A DNA stretch of 64,000 bases from SZUA-592 sp041556555. GTDB lineage: Bacteria > Pseudomonadota > Gammaproteobacteria > Eutrophobiales > Eutrophobiaceae. Below, in pieces: positions 8,813 to 18,146 of this stretch (position 1 is its first letter; each line of letters starts with the position of its first letter). A program made the translations under genes and the position numbers. Under the pieces are notes generated by a model, which was not told the DNA's origin, searched no databases, and saw only the letters and a program-made list of their open reading frames with translations. Location: positions 1 to 64,000 of the forward strand of contig JBFFIE010000001.1 in assembly GCA_041556555.1 (NCBI GenBank), written 5' to 3'.

Positions 8813-8894
8813 TCATTTCGTATCAATCCCGCCCAAATTAACTTGGGCGTGGGTCGTTTTGACTGTCTGTTTCTGATATCTTTCTGAATTCTTT

Positions 8895-8972
<78 letters not shown>

Positions 8973-9007
8973 TTTATCCAATCCCGGTAATTAACCGCGC
9001 GGCTTCC

Positions 9008-9036
9008 TCTACCATCAGCCATCTGTCTTATATAAT
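9008..9036 (+). promoter_or_regulatory. Possible promoter upstream of the Sel1 lipoprotein gene
   Basis: A perfect TATAAT (9031-9036) lies 17 bases after a poor -35 (TCTACC). It is about 95 bases upstream of the next gene's ATG, in an AT-rich spacer. Only the -10 match supports it. Confidence 0.35.
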
Positions 9037-9133
9037 GTGTACGGTCCACAAATTCCGCACCGCTGGGTATTTTTCTGTTGTAAAGTGTTAAAATTCAACT
9101 ACTAATTATAAATAATTAATCCAGCTTAATAAT

Positions 9134-9646
9134 ATGCGACAAGCTCCGGTTTCTTTGCTGCTGGCCTGCGTCTGTTTACTCGCGGCCTGTGGACAGCCGA
9201 CTGATCCCAAGGCGGCATTTCATCAGGGTGATTATGAAACAGCCTTCGAGCTCTGGTTGCCGCTCGCTATGCAGGGCGACCTTGAGGCACAAAACTTCAT
9301 CGGCATCCATTATTACCTGGGTCTGGGTGTGGAACGTAATTTCAGGAAGGCCAGTGAATGGTTCCAGAAAGCCGCTGAGGCAGGCTTCCCTGACGCCCAG
9401 AGAAACTACGGAGATATGTTTTATTATGGTCGTTATGTCCCCCAGGACTATTACCAATCCTTCATCTGGTATTTTGCTGCCTCCCAACAGGGCCACGAGA
9501 CAGCAAAACGCCTGCTCGAGACACTGACGAGCCAGAACAAATTGACTCCGAATCAACAAATGCATGCCAAACTGGAGGCGAACAAATACATTGCAGATGT
9601 GCAAAAACGCTTTCAGAGTCATGACACATACATCAAAGATAAATAA
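9134..9646 (+). CDS. Sel1-repeat lipoprotein
   Basis: A 170-residue secreted lipoprotein. The signal peptide ends in a lipobox LAAC, with Cys19 as the lipidation site. Two Sel1-like (TPR-related) repeats follow at about residues 38-108, with the typical A-x-x-G/W-F-x-K-A-A-E-x-G pattern (ASEWFQKAAEAGFPDAQ, then YYQSFIWYFAASQQGHE). Such repeats mediate protein-protein contacts; a specific partner cannot be read from the sequence. It stands alone upstream of glmS on the same strand. Confidence 0.85.
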   Translation: MRQAPVSLLLACVCLLAACGQPTDPKAAFHQGDYETAFELWLPLAMQGDLEAQNFIGIHYYLGLGVERNFRKASEWFQKAAEAGFPDAQRNYGDMFYYGRYVPQDYYQSFIWYFAASQQGHETAKRLLETLTSQNKLTPNQQMHAKLEANKYIADVQKRFQSHDTYIKDK

Positions 9647-9713
9647 TCAGGCTTGATCGCACCTATCCCGTGGGCGTATCAGCAAATTTTGAAAATAAAT
9701 TGAAGGACAGTTT

Positions 9714-11543
9714 ATGTGTGGAATAGTTGGTGCGGTTGCTGAGCGTGATGTCAGTAAAATACTCATGGAGGGACTGCGCCGTCTTGAATACCGTGGTTAC
9801 GATTCCGCAGGTCTCGCAGTGCTAGAAGGAAACGGATTGCACCGCCTGCGGGTCGCTGGCAAGGTCAACGACCTGGCTGACTCACTAAAACAATCGCCGC
9901 TTAAGGGCACTACCGGCATCGCCCATACCCGCTGGGCGACCCACGGGAAACCCAGCGTGGAAAATGCCCACCCACATATCTGTAAAGATCAAATCGCCAT
10001 CGTTCACAATGGTATCATTGAGAATTATGAGAGTCTGAAACAGGCGCAAATCGCCAACGGTCATGAATTCCAGTCCGAAACCGATACGGAAGTGGTCGTT
10101 AATCAAATCTATGACAGTTTTTCCGACACGGGTAACTTGCTGGAAGCGGTGTTTGCTGCGACAGATGAACTTAATGGCGCATATGCCCTGGGTATCATCA
10201 GTCCTGCTGAACCCGGTCGACTGATTGCGGCAAGACGAGGCAGTCCCCTGGTTATCGGGATCGGTATCGGGGAACATTTCATTGCTTCCGACGTGCTTGC
10301 CTTGTTATCTGTCACACAGAAATTTATTTTTCTGGCCGACGGTGACATAGCAGATATCACCCCTGATGGAGTCGTGATATATGATGAGAACCGTAAGGTA
10401 GTTAAGCGACCGGTATCGATCTCTGAACTTTCCCATGATGTGGCAGATAAATCCGGTTATCGCCACTACATGCTAAAGGAAATCTTCGAACAACCCCGCG
10501 CAGTTCATGACACACTGGCAGGCGCTATTAATAATGGTCGTATTGATGAAACAGTGTTTGGTCAAAAGGCCGGTAAGTTATTTGATCGGGTCAAGGCAAT
10601 CAAGATTGTGGCCTGCGGTACCAGTTACCATGCCGGCCTGGTTGCCCGCTACTGGGCGGAGTCCATTGCCAACATTCCCTGTGATGTGGAAATTGCAAGT
10701 GAATTCCGTTACCGCAAGTCGGTGGTTCACCCGGACACCCTGTTTGTCACTATTTCCCAATCCGGTGAAACGGCCGACACACTTGCGGCACTACACCTTG
10801 CCAGCCATTCGGGGTTTGCGGCTAGTCTGGCTATTTGTAATGTCCCGGAAAGTTCATTAACCCGTGAATCAGATCTGGTTTTTCTGACCCGTGCCGGGAC
10901 CGAAATTGGCGTTGCTTCCACCAAGGCGTTTACTACCCAGTTGGTTGCGCTCCTCATGTTAGTCACAGTGCTGGGCCGGCGTGCGGGCATGACACCGGAA
11001 ACTGAGGCGGCAATCGTTGAACAGTTACAACAATTACCGGGCCGGATCAATTCTGCCTTGGAGCTGGATGGAAAGATTAACCTGCTTTCCAAGCAGTTTA
11101 TTAACAAGCACCATGCGCTCTATCTTGGCAGAGGCCTACTTTTACCCATTGCCATGGAAGGGGCATTAAAACTGAAAGAAATATCCTATATTCATGCTGA
11201 GGCCTATGCCGCAGGTGAATTGAAACATGGTCCGCTGGCTCTGGTTGATGAGGACATGCCGGTTTTCGCGGTGGTTGCAAATAATGAATTGCTGGAAAAA
11301 ATCAAATCCAACTTGCAGGAGGTTAAAGCCAGGGGAGGCCGCTTATATGTACTTACTGACACGGGGGCCCAGCTTGAGAAAGATGATGACATACAAGTAT
11401 TGAAAGTAGCCCATGTCGAAGACAGTATTGCCCCGATTGTATTTACGGTACCGCTACAGCTGTTTGCCTATCATATAGCTGTTTTCAAGGGTGCAGATGT
11501 CGATCAGCCAAGAAATCTTGCAAAGTCGGTAACGGTCGAGTAG
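9714..11543 (+). CDS. glmS: Glutamine--fructose-6-phosphate aminotransferase
   Basis: A 609-residue enzyme that makes glucosamine-6-phosphate, the first step toward UDP-GlcNAc for peptidoglycan and LPS. Cys2 right after the initiator Met is the glutaminase nucleophile (MCGIVGAVA). The N-terminal class II glutamine amidotransferase domain carries HTRWATHG and HNGIIENY; two SIS isomerase domains follow (ACGTSYHAG, SQSGETADTLAAL) and the C-terminus is NLAKSVTVE. Length equals E. coli GlmS (609). AAGGA precedes the ATG. The next gene begins nine bases after its stop, so it is probably cotranscribed with a GlrR-like regulator. Confidence 0.98.
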   Translation: MCGIVGAVAERDVSKILMEGLRRLEYRGYDSAGLAVLEGNGLHRLRVAGKVNDLADSLKQSPLKGTTGIAHTRWATHGKPSVENAHPHICKDQIAIVHNGIIENYESLKQAQIANGHEFQSETDTEVVVNQIYDSFSDTGNLLEAVFAATDELNGAYALGIISPAEPGRLIAARRGSPLVIGIGIGEHFIASDVLALLSVTQKFIFLADGDIADITPDGVVIYDENRKVVKRPVSISELSHDVADKSGYRHYMLKEIFEQPRAVHDTLAGAINNGRIDETVFGQKAGKLFDRVKAIKIVACGTSYHAGLVARYWAESIANIPCDVEIASEFRYRKSVVHPDTLFVTISQSGETADTLAALHLASHSGFAASLAICNVPESSLTRESDLVFLTRAGTEIGVASTKAFTTQLVALLMLVTVLGRRAGMTPETEAAIVEQLQQLPGRINSALELDGKINLLSKQFINKHHALYLGRGLLLPIAMEGALKLKEISYIHAEAYAAGELKHGPLALVDEDMPVFAVVANNELLEKIKSNLQEVKARGGRLYVLTDTGAQLEKDDDIQVLKVAHVEDSIAPIVFTVPLQLFAYHIAVFKGADVDQPRNLAKSVTVE

Positions 11544-11552
11544 CGACATTGG

Positions 11553-12962
11553 ATGAGCATGACAAATCAGATAGACAGCACAGACAAGAACGATATCACT
11601 GATATCAAGGATTACAGCAAGATCAGGATCATGGTTGTTGATGATGATGAAGACATCCTGAAATTATTGTCTGTGTGGTTGAAAAAAGCCGGTTTTGAAA
11701 TTCAGACCTGTACTTCCGCAGAAGAAGCCCTGGAAGCCATTGCGTCCAACAGGCCCAATCTCATTATCACGGACCTGTTCATGGAAGGCATGAGCGGTAT
11801 GCAGTTGCTCACGGCGATTCATTCTGATAACCCCCTAATGCCGGTCATCATGTTGAGTGGTTCTGCACAGATTCATGATGCCATCAAGGCCACCCATCTG
11901 GGTAGCTCAGCATTTTTAACCAAACCCATTGACCAGGACGATTTGATTAAGGAGGTCAAGCGCGTTCTGCGGCTGACCAGTGGCAGCCGTGCTGCCGGTG
12001 AGTTTGGCAGTAATGTAATCTATTGCAGCAAGGAAATGGCTGAGATCATCGAGCTCGCTGAATCGGTAGCCGACAGTAATGTCACAGTATTTATCAGTGG
12101 GGCAACGGGCACTGGCAAGGAGGTCATTGCCAAGGCCATCCATGAAAACAGCTTCCGGCGTGACCATCCGTTTATTGCCGTCAATTGTGGGGCATTGCCC
12201 GAGCAATTGCTGGAATCGGAGTTATTCGGCCATGAAAAAGGTGCCTTTACCGGCGCCAATATGCGCCACGAGGGCCTGTTTATGGCGGCCAATGGCGGTA
12301 GTATTTTTCTCGACGAAATAGGTGATATGCCTCTCTCCCTGCAGGTCAAATTATTAAGAGTGCTGCAGGACCTTGAAGTCAGACCGGTAGGCTCGGTTAA
12401 AACCTATCCAATTGATGTCAGGATCATTTCGGCAACGCACAAAGACCTGGAAAAGGCCGTTGAAGATGGCAGTTTCAGGGAAGATTTGTATTACAGGTTG
12501 AACGTGGTGCCTTTGCACATACCTCCATTGAATGATCGGCGTGAAGACATACCCATGCTCGCAGAATTTTTCCTCAAGAAATTTACCAAGACCAACCGGC
12601 GCGGTTCCCAACATTTTGCACCGGAGGCCATTGAGTACCTGGTGTCATCATCCTGGCCAGGTAATATCAGGCAATTGATCAATACGGTCGATCTATGCGC
12701 CACCCTGTGTAAAACAGAGATTATTCCGCTTTCCATCGTCCAGAAAGCGCTGCAGGACAGGCCACAAACCATGCAAACCCTCAAGGAAGTCAAGCAGGAC
12801 TGTGAAAGGAATTATCTGGTCAGTGTGTTACGAATCTGCAGTGGGAACGTGGCAAATGCTGCCCGCATTGCCGGGAGGAACAGGACTGAATTCTACAAGT
12901 TACTTGGCCAGCACGAGCTGAACCCTGCCGATTTCAGAATCAAAGATAATTCATCAGAGTGA
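11553..12962 (+). CDS. Sigma54-dependent response regulator, GlrR/QseF-like
   Basis: A 469-residue NtrC-type activator with three domains: a receiver (about 25-140; phosphoacceptor Asp74, Lys124), an AAA+ domain (Walker A GATGTGKE at 183-190, the sigma54-contact loop GAFTGA at 230-235, Walker B FLDEIGDM) and a C-terminal Fis-type HTH (about 420-460). The C-terminal NRTEFYKLL and the following HELNPADF resemble E. coli GlrR (QseF), which activates the sRNA glmY and so raises GlmS. Here the gene directly follows glmS and precedes an Hpt protein and a hybrid kinase. GlrR orthology is inferred from motifs and context. Confidence 0.85.
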   Translation: MSMTNQIDSTDKNDITDIKDYSKIRIMVVDDDEDILKLLSVWLKKAGFEIQTCTSAEEALEAIASNRPNLIITDLFMEGMSGMQLLTAIHSDNPLMPVIMLSGSAQIHDAIKATHLGSSAFLTKPIDQDDLIKEVKRVLRLTSGSRAAGEFGSNVIYCSKEMAEIIELAESVADSNVTVFISGATGTGKEVIAKAIHENSFRRDHPFIAVNCGALPEQLLESELFGHEKGAFTGANMRHEGLFMAANGGSIFLDEIGDMPLSLQVKLLRVLQDLEVRPVGSVKTYPIDVRIISATHKDLEKAVEDGSFREDLYYRLNVVPLHIPPLNDRREDIPMLAEFFLKKFTKTNRRGSQHFAPEAIEYLVSSSWPGNIRQLINTVDLCATLCKTEIIPLSIVQKALQDRPQTMQTLKEVKQDCERNYLVSVLRICSGNVANAARIAGRNRTEFYKLLGQHELNPADFRIKDNSSE

Positions 12963-12969
12963 GAGGATC

Positions 12970-13275
12970 ATGACCGAAAAAAAAATCATCATATCCATAG
13001 ACCCGGATCTGGAAGAGTTGATACCCACTTTCCTGGAAAATCGTAGTACCGATCTTGAAAAGCTCAAACAGGCAATTAAAGCTAAAGACATGGAAACACT
13101 CAGGTCCATCGGCCATAGCCTCAAAGGAGTTGGCGGAGGGTATGGTTTTGACCGGATAACTGAACTTGGTGCGGCAATTGAGAGCGGTGCCAAGGATAAT
13201 GATGTACCGACAATAGAACAGCAACTCCTGGAGTTTGAGCATTTTCTTGCCAATATCGAAGTGAGGTATGAATAG
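12970..13275 (+). CDS. Stand-alone Hpt phosphotransfer protein
   Basis: A 101-residue four-helix Hpt domain. The phosphoryl-carrying histidine is His49 in GHSLKGVGGGYGF, the classic HxxKG motif with a Gly-rich turn. It would relay phosphate between the receiver domains of the downstream hybrid kinase and the upstream response regulator. It lies seven bases after the regulator and about 17 bases before the kinase, so the three genes look like one operon encoding a complete His-Asp-His-Asp relay. Confidence 0.9.
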   Translation: MTEKKIIISIDPDLEELIPTFLENRSTDLEKLKQAIKAKDMETLRSIGHSLKGVGGGYGFDRITELGAAIESGAKDNDVPTIEQQLLEFEHFLANIEVRYE

Positions 13276-13292
13276 CAGGACCAATTTCATTG

Positions 13293-15854
13293 ATGGAAAG
13301 GCAAATTGAAGACAAGATTCCGCGATGGCTGATTTATGGATTCGTCAGTCTTCTTGGCATAACCTTTGCCATAATCCTGGTATCTGTAGCATGGGACAAT
13401 TCGATACAGACTAAAGAACGGGAAATTCGCTTTGAGTTGACATCACTCAAACAGCAGGTTGCCAATAATGTATTACTCAGTATGAATGCTGTAAATACAT
13501 TAAGCGCATATATCCAGGCCAGGGAAAACATTTCCAGAAAAGAGTTTGATAGTTACACACGGGAACTTCTCGAATATCATCCATTCATTGAGAATATCGC
13601 ATTTTTCGAATACAGACCGTCAGGCAGAGAAGTCAATCCAGATATAAATGGAACCGGTCAGCTTGATTCATTTAAAGTACTGCATGAAACTGCACGCAAT
13701 TCAAGAATTTTTATCCCGGACAATAACCTGGAAAACGATGAGGTCTTCAGAAAGATAGTATTCAATTTCATGTATACGGATTCGCCATCGACAATTACCG
13801 CCGCGCAGAATATTGATAAAAAATTACTGTTTGGTTTCTTTAGAATGCTGTTCAATCCGATAACCTCAGAGATATCAGGCATTGTTGCTGTGTATATAGA
13901 TCCATATAAATATTTCAGTAATATCCCGGTTTCTCCGGGTATTTCTCTGGACCTCTATAATGAGTATCCAAACATTGGCAGGCAATTGCTGTTCAAATCC
14001 CGTGTGAATATCGATGATTCCGATGACTGGAAAATCAGTGAATTAACAGAGCAGGAAGCAATTCAATTTCCGGCATCGTCGGTCAAGCTATTTGTAAAAA
14101 AGCACCTTTACTGGTCCGATTTTGAAAAGACAGCAGTCTATGTTTCTCTTTTAATAGGTATTGGCGTTACCTTGTTCCTGATATCGTTGATCAGGTCCAA
14201 GGACATTCAGGCCAGGGAATTACGTGAACGTAATATTGTCATCGAAAAGAAAGTAGCCGAACAAACCATGGAACTGGCCAACGCCAGGGACGAAGCAGTC
14301 CAGGCATCCATGATGAAATCGGAATTCCTTGCTTCCATGAGTCACGAGATCAGGACTCCTTTAAACGCCATTATCGGTATGTCTGAATTACTCTCAGGAA
14401 CGGCGCTAACAGATGAGCAGAAAAAATATATTAACGTATTCAGGCGCGCCGGTGACACTTTGCTCAGCCTCGTCAATGATATCTTGGATCTTTCCAAGAT
14501 CGAGGCGCGGCAACTGAAGCTTGAAGAAATACCATTCAGTATCAATGCCGTCATTGAAGAGTCAGTGGAGATATATGCCCTCAAGGGCGCGGAAAAAAAT
14601 ATTGAGTTGGTCAGTTACATGGATCAGGAACTTAATCCCAACCGGATAGGCGATCCAGGACGGTTACGGCAGATTATTATCAACCTGATCAGTAATTCAC
14701 TAAAGTTTACCGACCAGGGTGAAATTGTAGTTGCTGCGACGGATGCCAGGGATGCGGACGAGCAGAACCTTGTCCTGTTTTCTGTCAGTGATACAGGCAT
14801 AGGTATTGCCCGGGATAAACTCAATGCAATATTTGAGAGTTTTACCCAGGCAGACTCCTCCACGACCCGCAAGTACGGCGGTACAGGTCTGGGTTTGACG
14901 ATTTGTAAACGCCTGGTGGAGCTGATGCATGGCAGGATCTGGGTAGAGAGCGAACCAAACAAGGGCAGTACCTTTTATTTTCTCGCCAGATTTCCGGTAA
15001 ATGAAGAACATGCGGTATCAAAAGTCTTGTACCGTGATATCAAGGATAAACAAATTCTCCTGGTAGTTCATAATCACGCTGTACGTTCCCAGATTAATGA
15101 AATTTTGAGTAGCTATGATGTCAAAAACACCCTTGCAGCCGATGGTACTGAAGCACTGGAACTCTATCAAAAATTCATGCAGGATGGCCGGGGTTTCGAC
15201 CTCGTTATTACAGATGATGTATTTTCTGATATGACCGGGTTTGAGTTACTTAAGAAAATTACAGAATTGGACACTTCTGCAAAAACCATGATGATGATCA
15301 GTCCAGTTGCTTTACATGAGCATATGAAGCGGGTGAAGCAGCAGGGCATAGATTCCTACATTGTTAAACCGGTCAAACATCAGGAATTAATTAAACTGGT
15401 CAATGGTGTATTTGCCGAGGTTGAAATAACGAATGCACAGGAATACGAACCAGATACCAGGGAAATTGTAATTGCAGGCAAACGCTTGCTTCTGGTTGAT
15501 GATAATCAGGACAATCGAATGCTCATTAAGGCCTATCTGAAAAAATCGGGCCTTGAGATAGACCAGGCCGAGAACGGTCAGGAAGCAGTAGACCTCTATC
15601 AGAAAAATGAATATGACCTGATACTCATGGACGTGCAGATGCCAGTGATGGACGGCCACGAAGCAACCCGATTAATTCGTTCCTGGGAATCACTGGAGCA
15701 ACTGGAACCTGTTACTATCATTGCATTGACTGCCCATGCTACCAGGGAGGAAATCGACAAGTGTCTTAAATCCGGCTGTACCTCGCATCTCGCCAAACCG
15801 GTCAAAAAAGATGTATTACTGGATACCTTGTACAGCTATTTCCGCAGACGTTAG
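13293..15854 (+). CDS. Membrane hybrid histidine kinase with CHASE-like sensor and two receivers
   Basis: About 853 residues. TM1 (about 11-34) and TM2 (about 280-300) bracket a periplasmic region that looks like a CHASE-type sensor. Then come a HisKA domain (SHEIRTPLNAIIG; His351 from this start), a HATPase domain (NLISNSLKF, DTGIGI, GGTGLGL) and two receivers. The first receiver has lost the usual acidic pair (LVVHNH) but keeps Asp641 and the VKPV lysine; the second is canonical (LLLVDDNQDN, LILMDVQMP, LAKPV). A TTG at 13290 has better spacing from AGGA (13277-13280), so the start may be three bases earlier. The ligand is unknown. Confidence 0.88.
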   Translation: MERQIEDKIPRWLIYGFVSLLGITFAIILVSVAWDNSIQTKEREIRFELTSLKQQVANNVLLSMNAVNTLSAYIQARENISRKEFDSYTRELLEYHPFIENIAFFEYRPSGREVNPDINGTGQLDSFKVLHETARNSRIFIPDNNLENDEVFRKIVFNFMYTDSPSTITAAQNIDKKLLFGFFRMLFNPITSEISGIVAVYIDPYKYFSNIPVSPGISLDLYNEYPNIGRQLLFKSRVNIDDSDDWKISELTEQEAIQFPASSVKLFVKKHLYWSDFEKTAVYVSLLIGIGVTLFLISLIRSKDIQARELRERNIVIEKKVAEQTMELANARDEAVQASMMKSEFLASMSHEIRTPLNAIIGMSELLSGTALTDEQKKYINVFRRAGDTLLSLVNDILDLSKIEARQLKLEEIPFSINAVIEESVEIYALKGAEKNIELVSYMDQELNPNRIGDPGRLRQIIINLISNSLKFTDQGEIVVAATDARDADEQNLVLFSVSDTGIGIARDKLNAIFESFTQADSSTTRKYGGTGLGLTICKRLVELMHGRIWVESEPNKGSTFYFLARFPVNEEHAVSKVLYRDIKDKQILLVVHNHAVRSQINEILSSYDVKNTLAADGTEALELYQKFMQDGRGFDLVITDDVFSDMTGFELLKKITELDTSAKTMMMISPVALHEHMKRVKQQGIDSYIVKPVKHQELIKLVNGVFAEVEITNAQEYEPDTREIVIAGKRLLLVDDNQDNRMLIKAYLKKSGLEIDQAENGQEAVDLYQKNEYDLILMDVQMPVMDGHEATRLIRSWESLEQLEPVTIIALTAHATREEIDKCLKSGCTSHLAKPVKKDVLLDTLYSYFRRR

Positions 15855-16402
15855 CGGACCATGGCAGATACTATCTTGAATGCCTGGTGAGAGGCATCCT
15901 GCAGCCACTCGAATACCACAGATTCACTGTTAATACAGGTAATACCAGTCTGTGTCAGGCGGTGAATTGCATTTTCGTAATTTTCCCGCTGCCTGGAAGC
16001 AACGGCATCGGTTACCACAAATACATCGTAGTCCTTGTCTTTTAAATCAAGAGCGGTTTGCATAACACAGATATGGGCCTCGATGCCGGTAATGATCACC
16101 TGTTTTCGGCCACTTTTTTCCAGGGCATCCATTAATTCCCTGACGCCTGCGCAAGAGAAACAGGTTTTGTCATATTTCAGGGTGTTATTATCCAGAGTTT
16201 CGGCAATCTCTTCTTCTATGGGTCCAAGGCCTTTCGGATACTGCCGTGTAGCTATTACTGGAATAGAGAGCAAGCTTGCAGTTTTGATCAGCAGTTTTGA
16301 ATTATTGGTGAGGCGTTCCATCACCTTGTTCGGCATGACAGAGGTCAGTTTTTTCTGAACGTCAATTACCAACAGAACGCTATTTTCGGCATCACACTTC
16401 AT
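15851..16402 (-). CDS. Isochorismatase-family cysteine hydrolase
   Basis: A 183-residue alpha/beta hydrolase of the isochorismatase-like superfamily. The catalytic triad is visible as Asp14 (LVIDVQ), Lys79 and Cys112 (GIEAHICVMQTALDL). It is closest in pattern to YcaC-type hydrolases, whose natural substrates are mostly unknown. It converges with the histidine kinase gene, overlapping it by four bases at the 3' ends, and lies downstream of tolC on the same strand with a 64-base gap. Confidence 0.85.
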   Translation of the reverse strand: MKCDAENSVLLVIDVQKKLTSVMPNKVMERLTNNSKLLIKTASLLSIPVIATRQYPKGLGPIEEEIAETLDNNTLKYDKTCFSCAGVRELMDALEKSGRKQVIITGIEAHICVMQTALDLKDKDYDVFVVTDAVASRQRENYENAIHRLTQTGITCINSESVVFEWLQDASHQAFKIVSAMVR

Positions 16403-16466
16403 AATTTATCTTTTCGATATTCCTGTTATCACTGTGACAGTTTTTTAATTAGATAAATCCTGTCGC

Positions 16467-17786
16467 TTATTCCAACCATTGATTGACGGCACGTAAATCT
16501 TCTGGTGATAAGGTTCCTGCCGCCTGCTTTAATCTGAGAATACTCAAAATGTAGTCATATCTTGACCTGGCATAATTCCTGAGCGCTTCCAGCAAGGCCC
16601 GTTGAACGGTTATGACATCAACCGCTGTCCTGGTTCCCACCTCGAATCCGGCCTCGGTCGCTTCCAGGGCGGTTTCGTTGGAAACCACGGCTTGCTGAAA
16701 GGCCTTGACCTGACTGATACCGGAAATGACACCGAGATAGGATTCGCGGGTCTGTCTTTGGGCCTCGCGGTAGGCCCGTTCCAGTTCTTGGTAGGTCTGG
16801 TTATAACGCTCATGGGCTTCCCTGGTGCGAGAGGTGACCAGACCGCCTTGAAACAATGGCATATTCAATTCCAGTCCAATTACGGCAGCATCCGTTTCGG
16901 TAGTGCCAAAGCGGCCGCCGCTTGAGTCAAAACCCTTGCTGGCAAACAAGTCCACGGTAGGCAGGTGCCCTGATTTTTCAATCTTTATGTTCTGGCGGGC
17001 GACCTCGAGGTCTTGCCGGCTAGCTTCCACCTGCCGGTTCTGTTCCTGCGATCGCCGGGTCCATTCTTCGATATCCTCGGGTTGTGGGCTGACCAGGGGC
17101 ATCTCTTCGCCCAGGGGTGCAAGTAGTTCTATGTATTCACCAGTGACTTCTCTCAACGCCTCACGGGTATTAGCAACATTATTAACAGCAACTATCTGGG
17201 TAGCTACTGATCGGTCATAACCAGCCCGTGCCTCCTGAACATCAGTTATTGCAATCAAACCAACTTCGAAACGTTGTTCTGCCTGTTCCAGTTGCCGTTT
17301 CAGTGCCTTTTTTTCAGCGTTGGCAAACTTAAGGTCATCCAGTGCGGCCAGAACATCGAAATAGCGCTCGCTGATCCTGATCATCAGATCTTGTTCTGCA
17401 GCATCCAACCTGGCCTGTGCACCTTTTATCTCGCTGTCAGCCTGTTTCAGTGCCAGAAAGCGGTCATACCTGAAAACCGGCTGGTTGAGATCCAGAGAAT
17501 AACCGTAACTTTCAAAATCAATCTTGCCGACATCCCCCAAGGGTGAATCTGTATCAACATCCTGTTGGTTGGTAGCGCCGTCGGCACTAAAACTGATCGT
17601 GGGTAGTAACTGGGATCGTGCCTGTGGTTTTGTTTCCAGGGTAGCCCTGTATTCGGCAATGGCCGCCTGATAGGTTGGATCACTCCCCCTGGCCAGTGAA
17701 TAGGCATCAACCAAATCATTGGCAATGACCGGAGACTGGATTAGAAAAGACAGGCAAATTAAAACTGGAAATACTATTTTTCTCAC
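16467..17786 (-). CDS. tolC: TolC-family outer-membrane channel protein
   Basis: A 439-residue outer membrane factor that forms the trimeric exit duct for type I secretion and drug efflux. The N-terminal signal peptide (about residues 1-22) ends before NDLVDAYSLARGSDP. Two OEP repeats follow, with long amphipathic helices and the NLNQPVFRYDRF- and ELNMPLFQGG-type beta strands. No pump or adaptor gene is adjacent. The neighbourhood (PCMT-like gene, rhodanese, tolC, with thiC divergent) resembles pseudomonads, where thiC and tolC are neighbours. Confidence 0.92.
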   Translation of the reverse strand: MRKIVFPVLICLSFLIQSPVIANDLVDAYSLARGSDPTYQAAIAEYRATLETKPQARSQLLPTISFSADGATNQQDVDTDSPLGDVGKIDFESYGYSLDLNQPVFRYDRFLALKQADSEIKGAQARLDAAEQDLMIRISERYFDVLAALDDLKFANAEKKALKRQLEQAEQRFEVGLIAITDVQEARAGYDRSVATQIVAVNNVANTREALREVTGEYIELLAPLGEEMPLVSPQPEDIEEWTRRSQEQNRQVEASRQDLEVARQNIKIEKSGHLPTVDLFASKGFDSSGGRFGTTETDAAVIGLELNMPLFQGGLVTSRTREAHERYNQTYQELERAYREAQRQTRESYLGVISGISQVKAFQQAVVSNETALEATEAGFEVGTRTAVDVITVQRALLEALRNYARSRYDYILSILRLKQAAGTLSPEDLRAVNQWLE

Positions 17787-17812
17787 TGTAGAGACCTTCT
17801 ATTGTTAGTTGA

Positions 17813-18133
17813 TTAATATTTTGCCATGGCTGGTTCCACAGACATCGCCCAGGCATCTATCCCGCCAACGAGATTGCTTACCTGGCTGAACCCGCTGGCC
17901 TCGAGAAACCCGGCTACCTGCCGACTACGTATCCCATGGTGACACAAAACTACAATTTCTGCCTCCGCATCAAGTTCATTCAGACGGCTTGGGATCTCCA
18001 TCATACTGATATGGGTGGACCCTGATATTTGACAGACCTCGGTTTCCCAGTGCTCACGCACATCCAGCAGGGTGATATTGTTATTGTTTTCCCGCAGCAG
18101 TTCGGAAAGCTCCTCGGCAGATATCTCACGCAT
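17813..18133 (-). CDS. Rhodanese-like sulfurtransferase (GlpE-like)
   Basis: A 106-residue single rhodanese domain. The active-site loop is CHHGIRS with catalytic Cys64 and a glycine-containing CxxGxRS pattern typical of GlpE-like thiosulfate sulfurtransferases; a DVREHWE motif lies near residue 24. The ATG at 18133 is chosen because it follows AGGGAG at good spacing; an earlier in-frame ATG (18181) has no such site and would run into the PCMT-like gene. It sits in a compact minus-strand run with tolC downstream. Confidence 0.87.
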   Translation of the reverse strand: MREISAEELSELLRENNNNITLLDVREHWETEVCQISGSTHISMMEIPSRLNELDAEAEIVVLCHHGIRSRQVAGFLEASGFSQVSNLVGGIDAWAMSVEPAMAKY

Positions 18134-18146
18134 TGCATCTCCCTGC

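Noticed and set aside
8830..8849. Hairpin after the merR gene as a terminator
   Set aside because: The 7-bp stem (CGCCCAA/TTGGGCG) is not followed by a T-run; the TTTT is eight bases further.
8859..8887. TTGACT before tRNA-Pro as its promoter
   Set aside because: No acceptable -10 lies 16-18 bases downstream.
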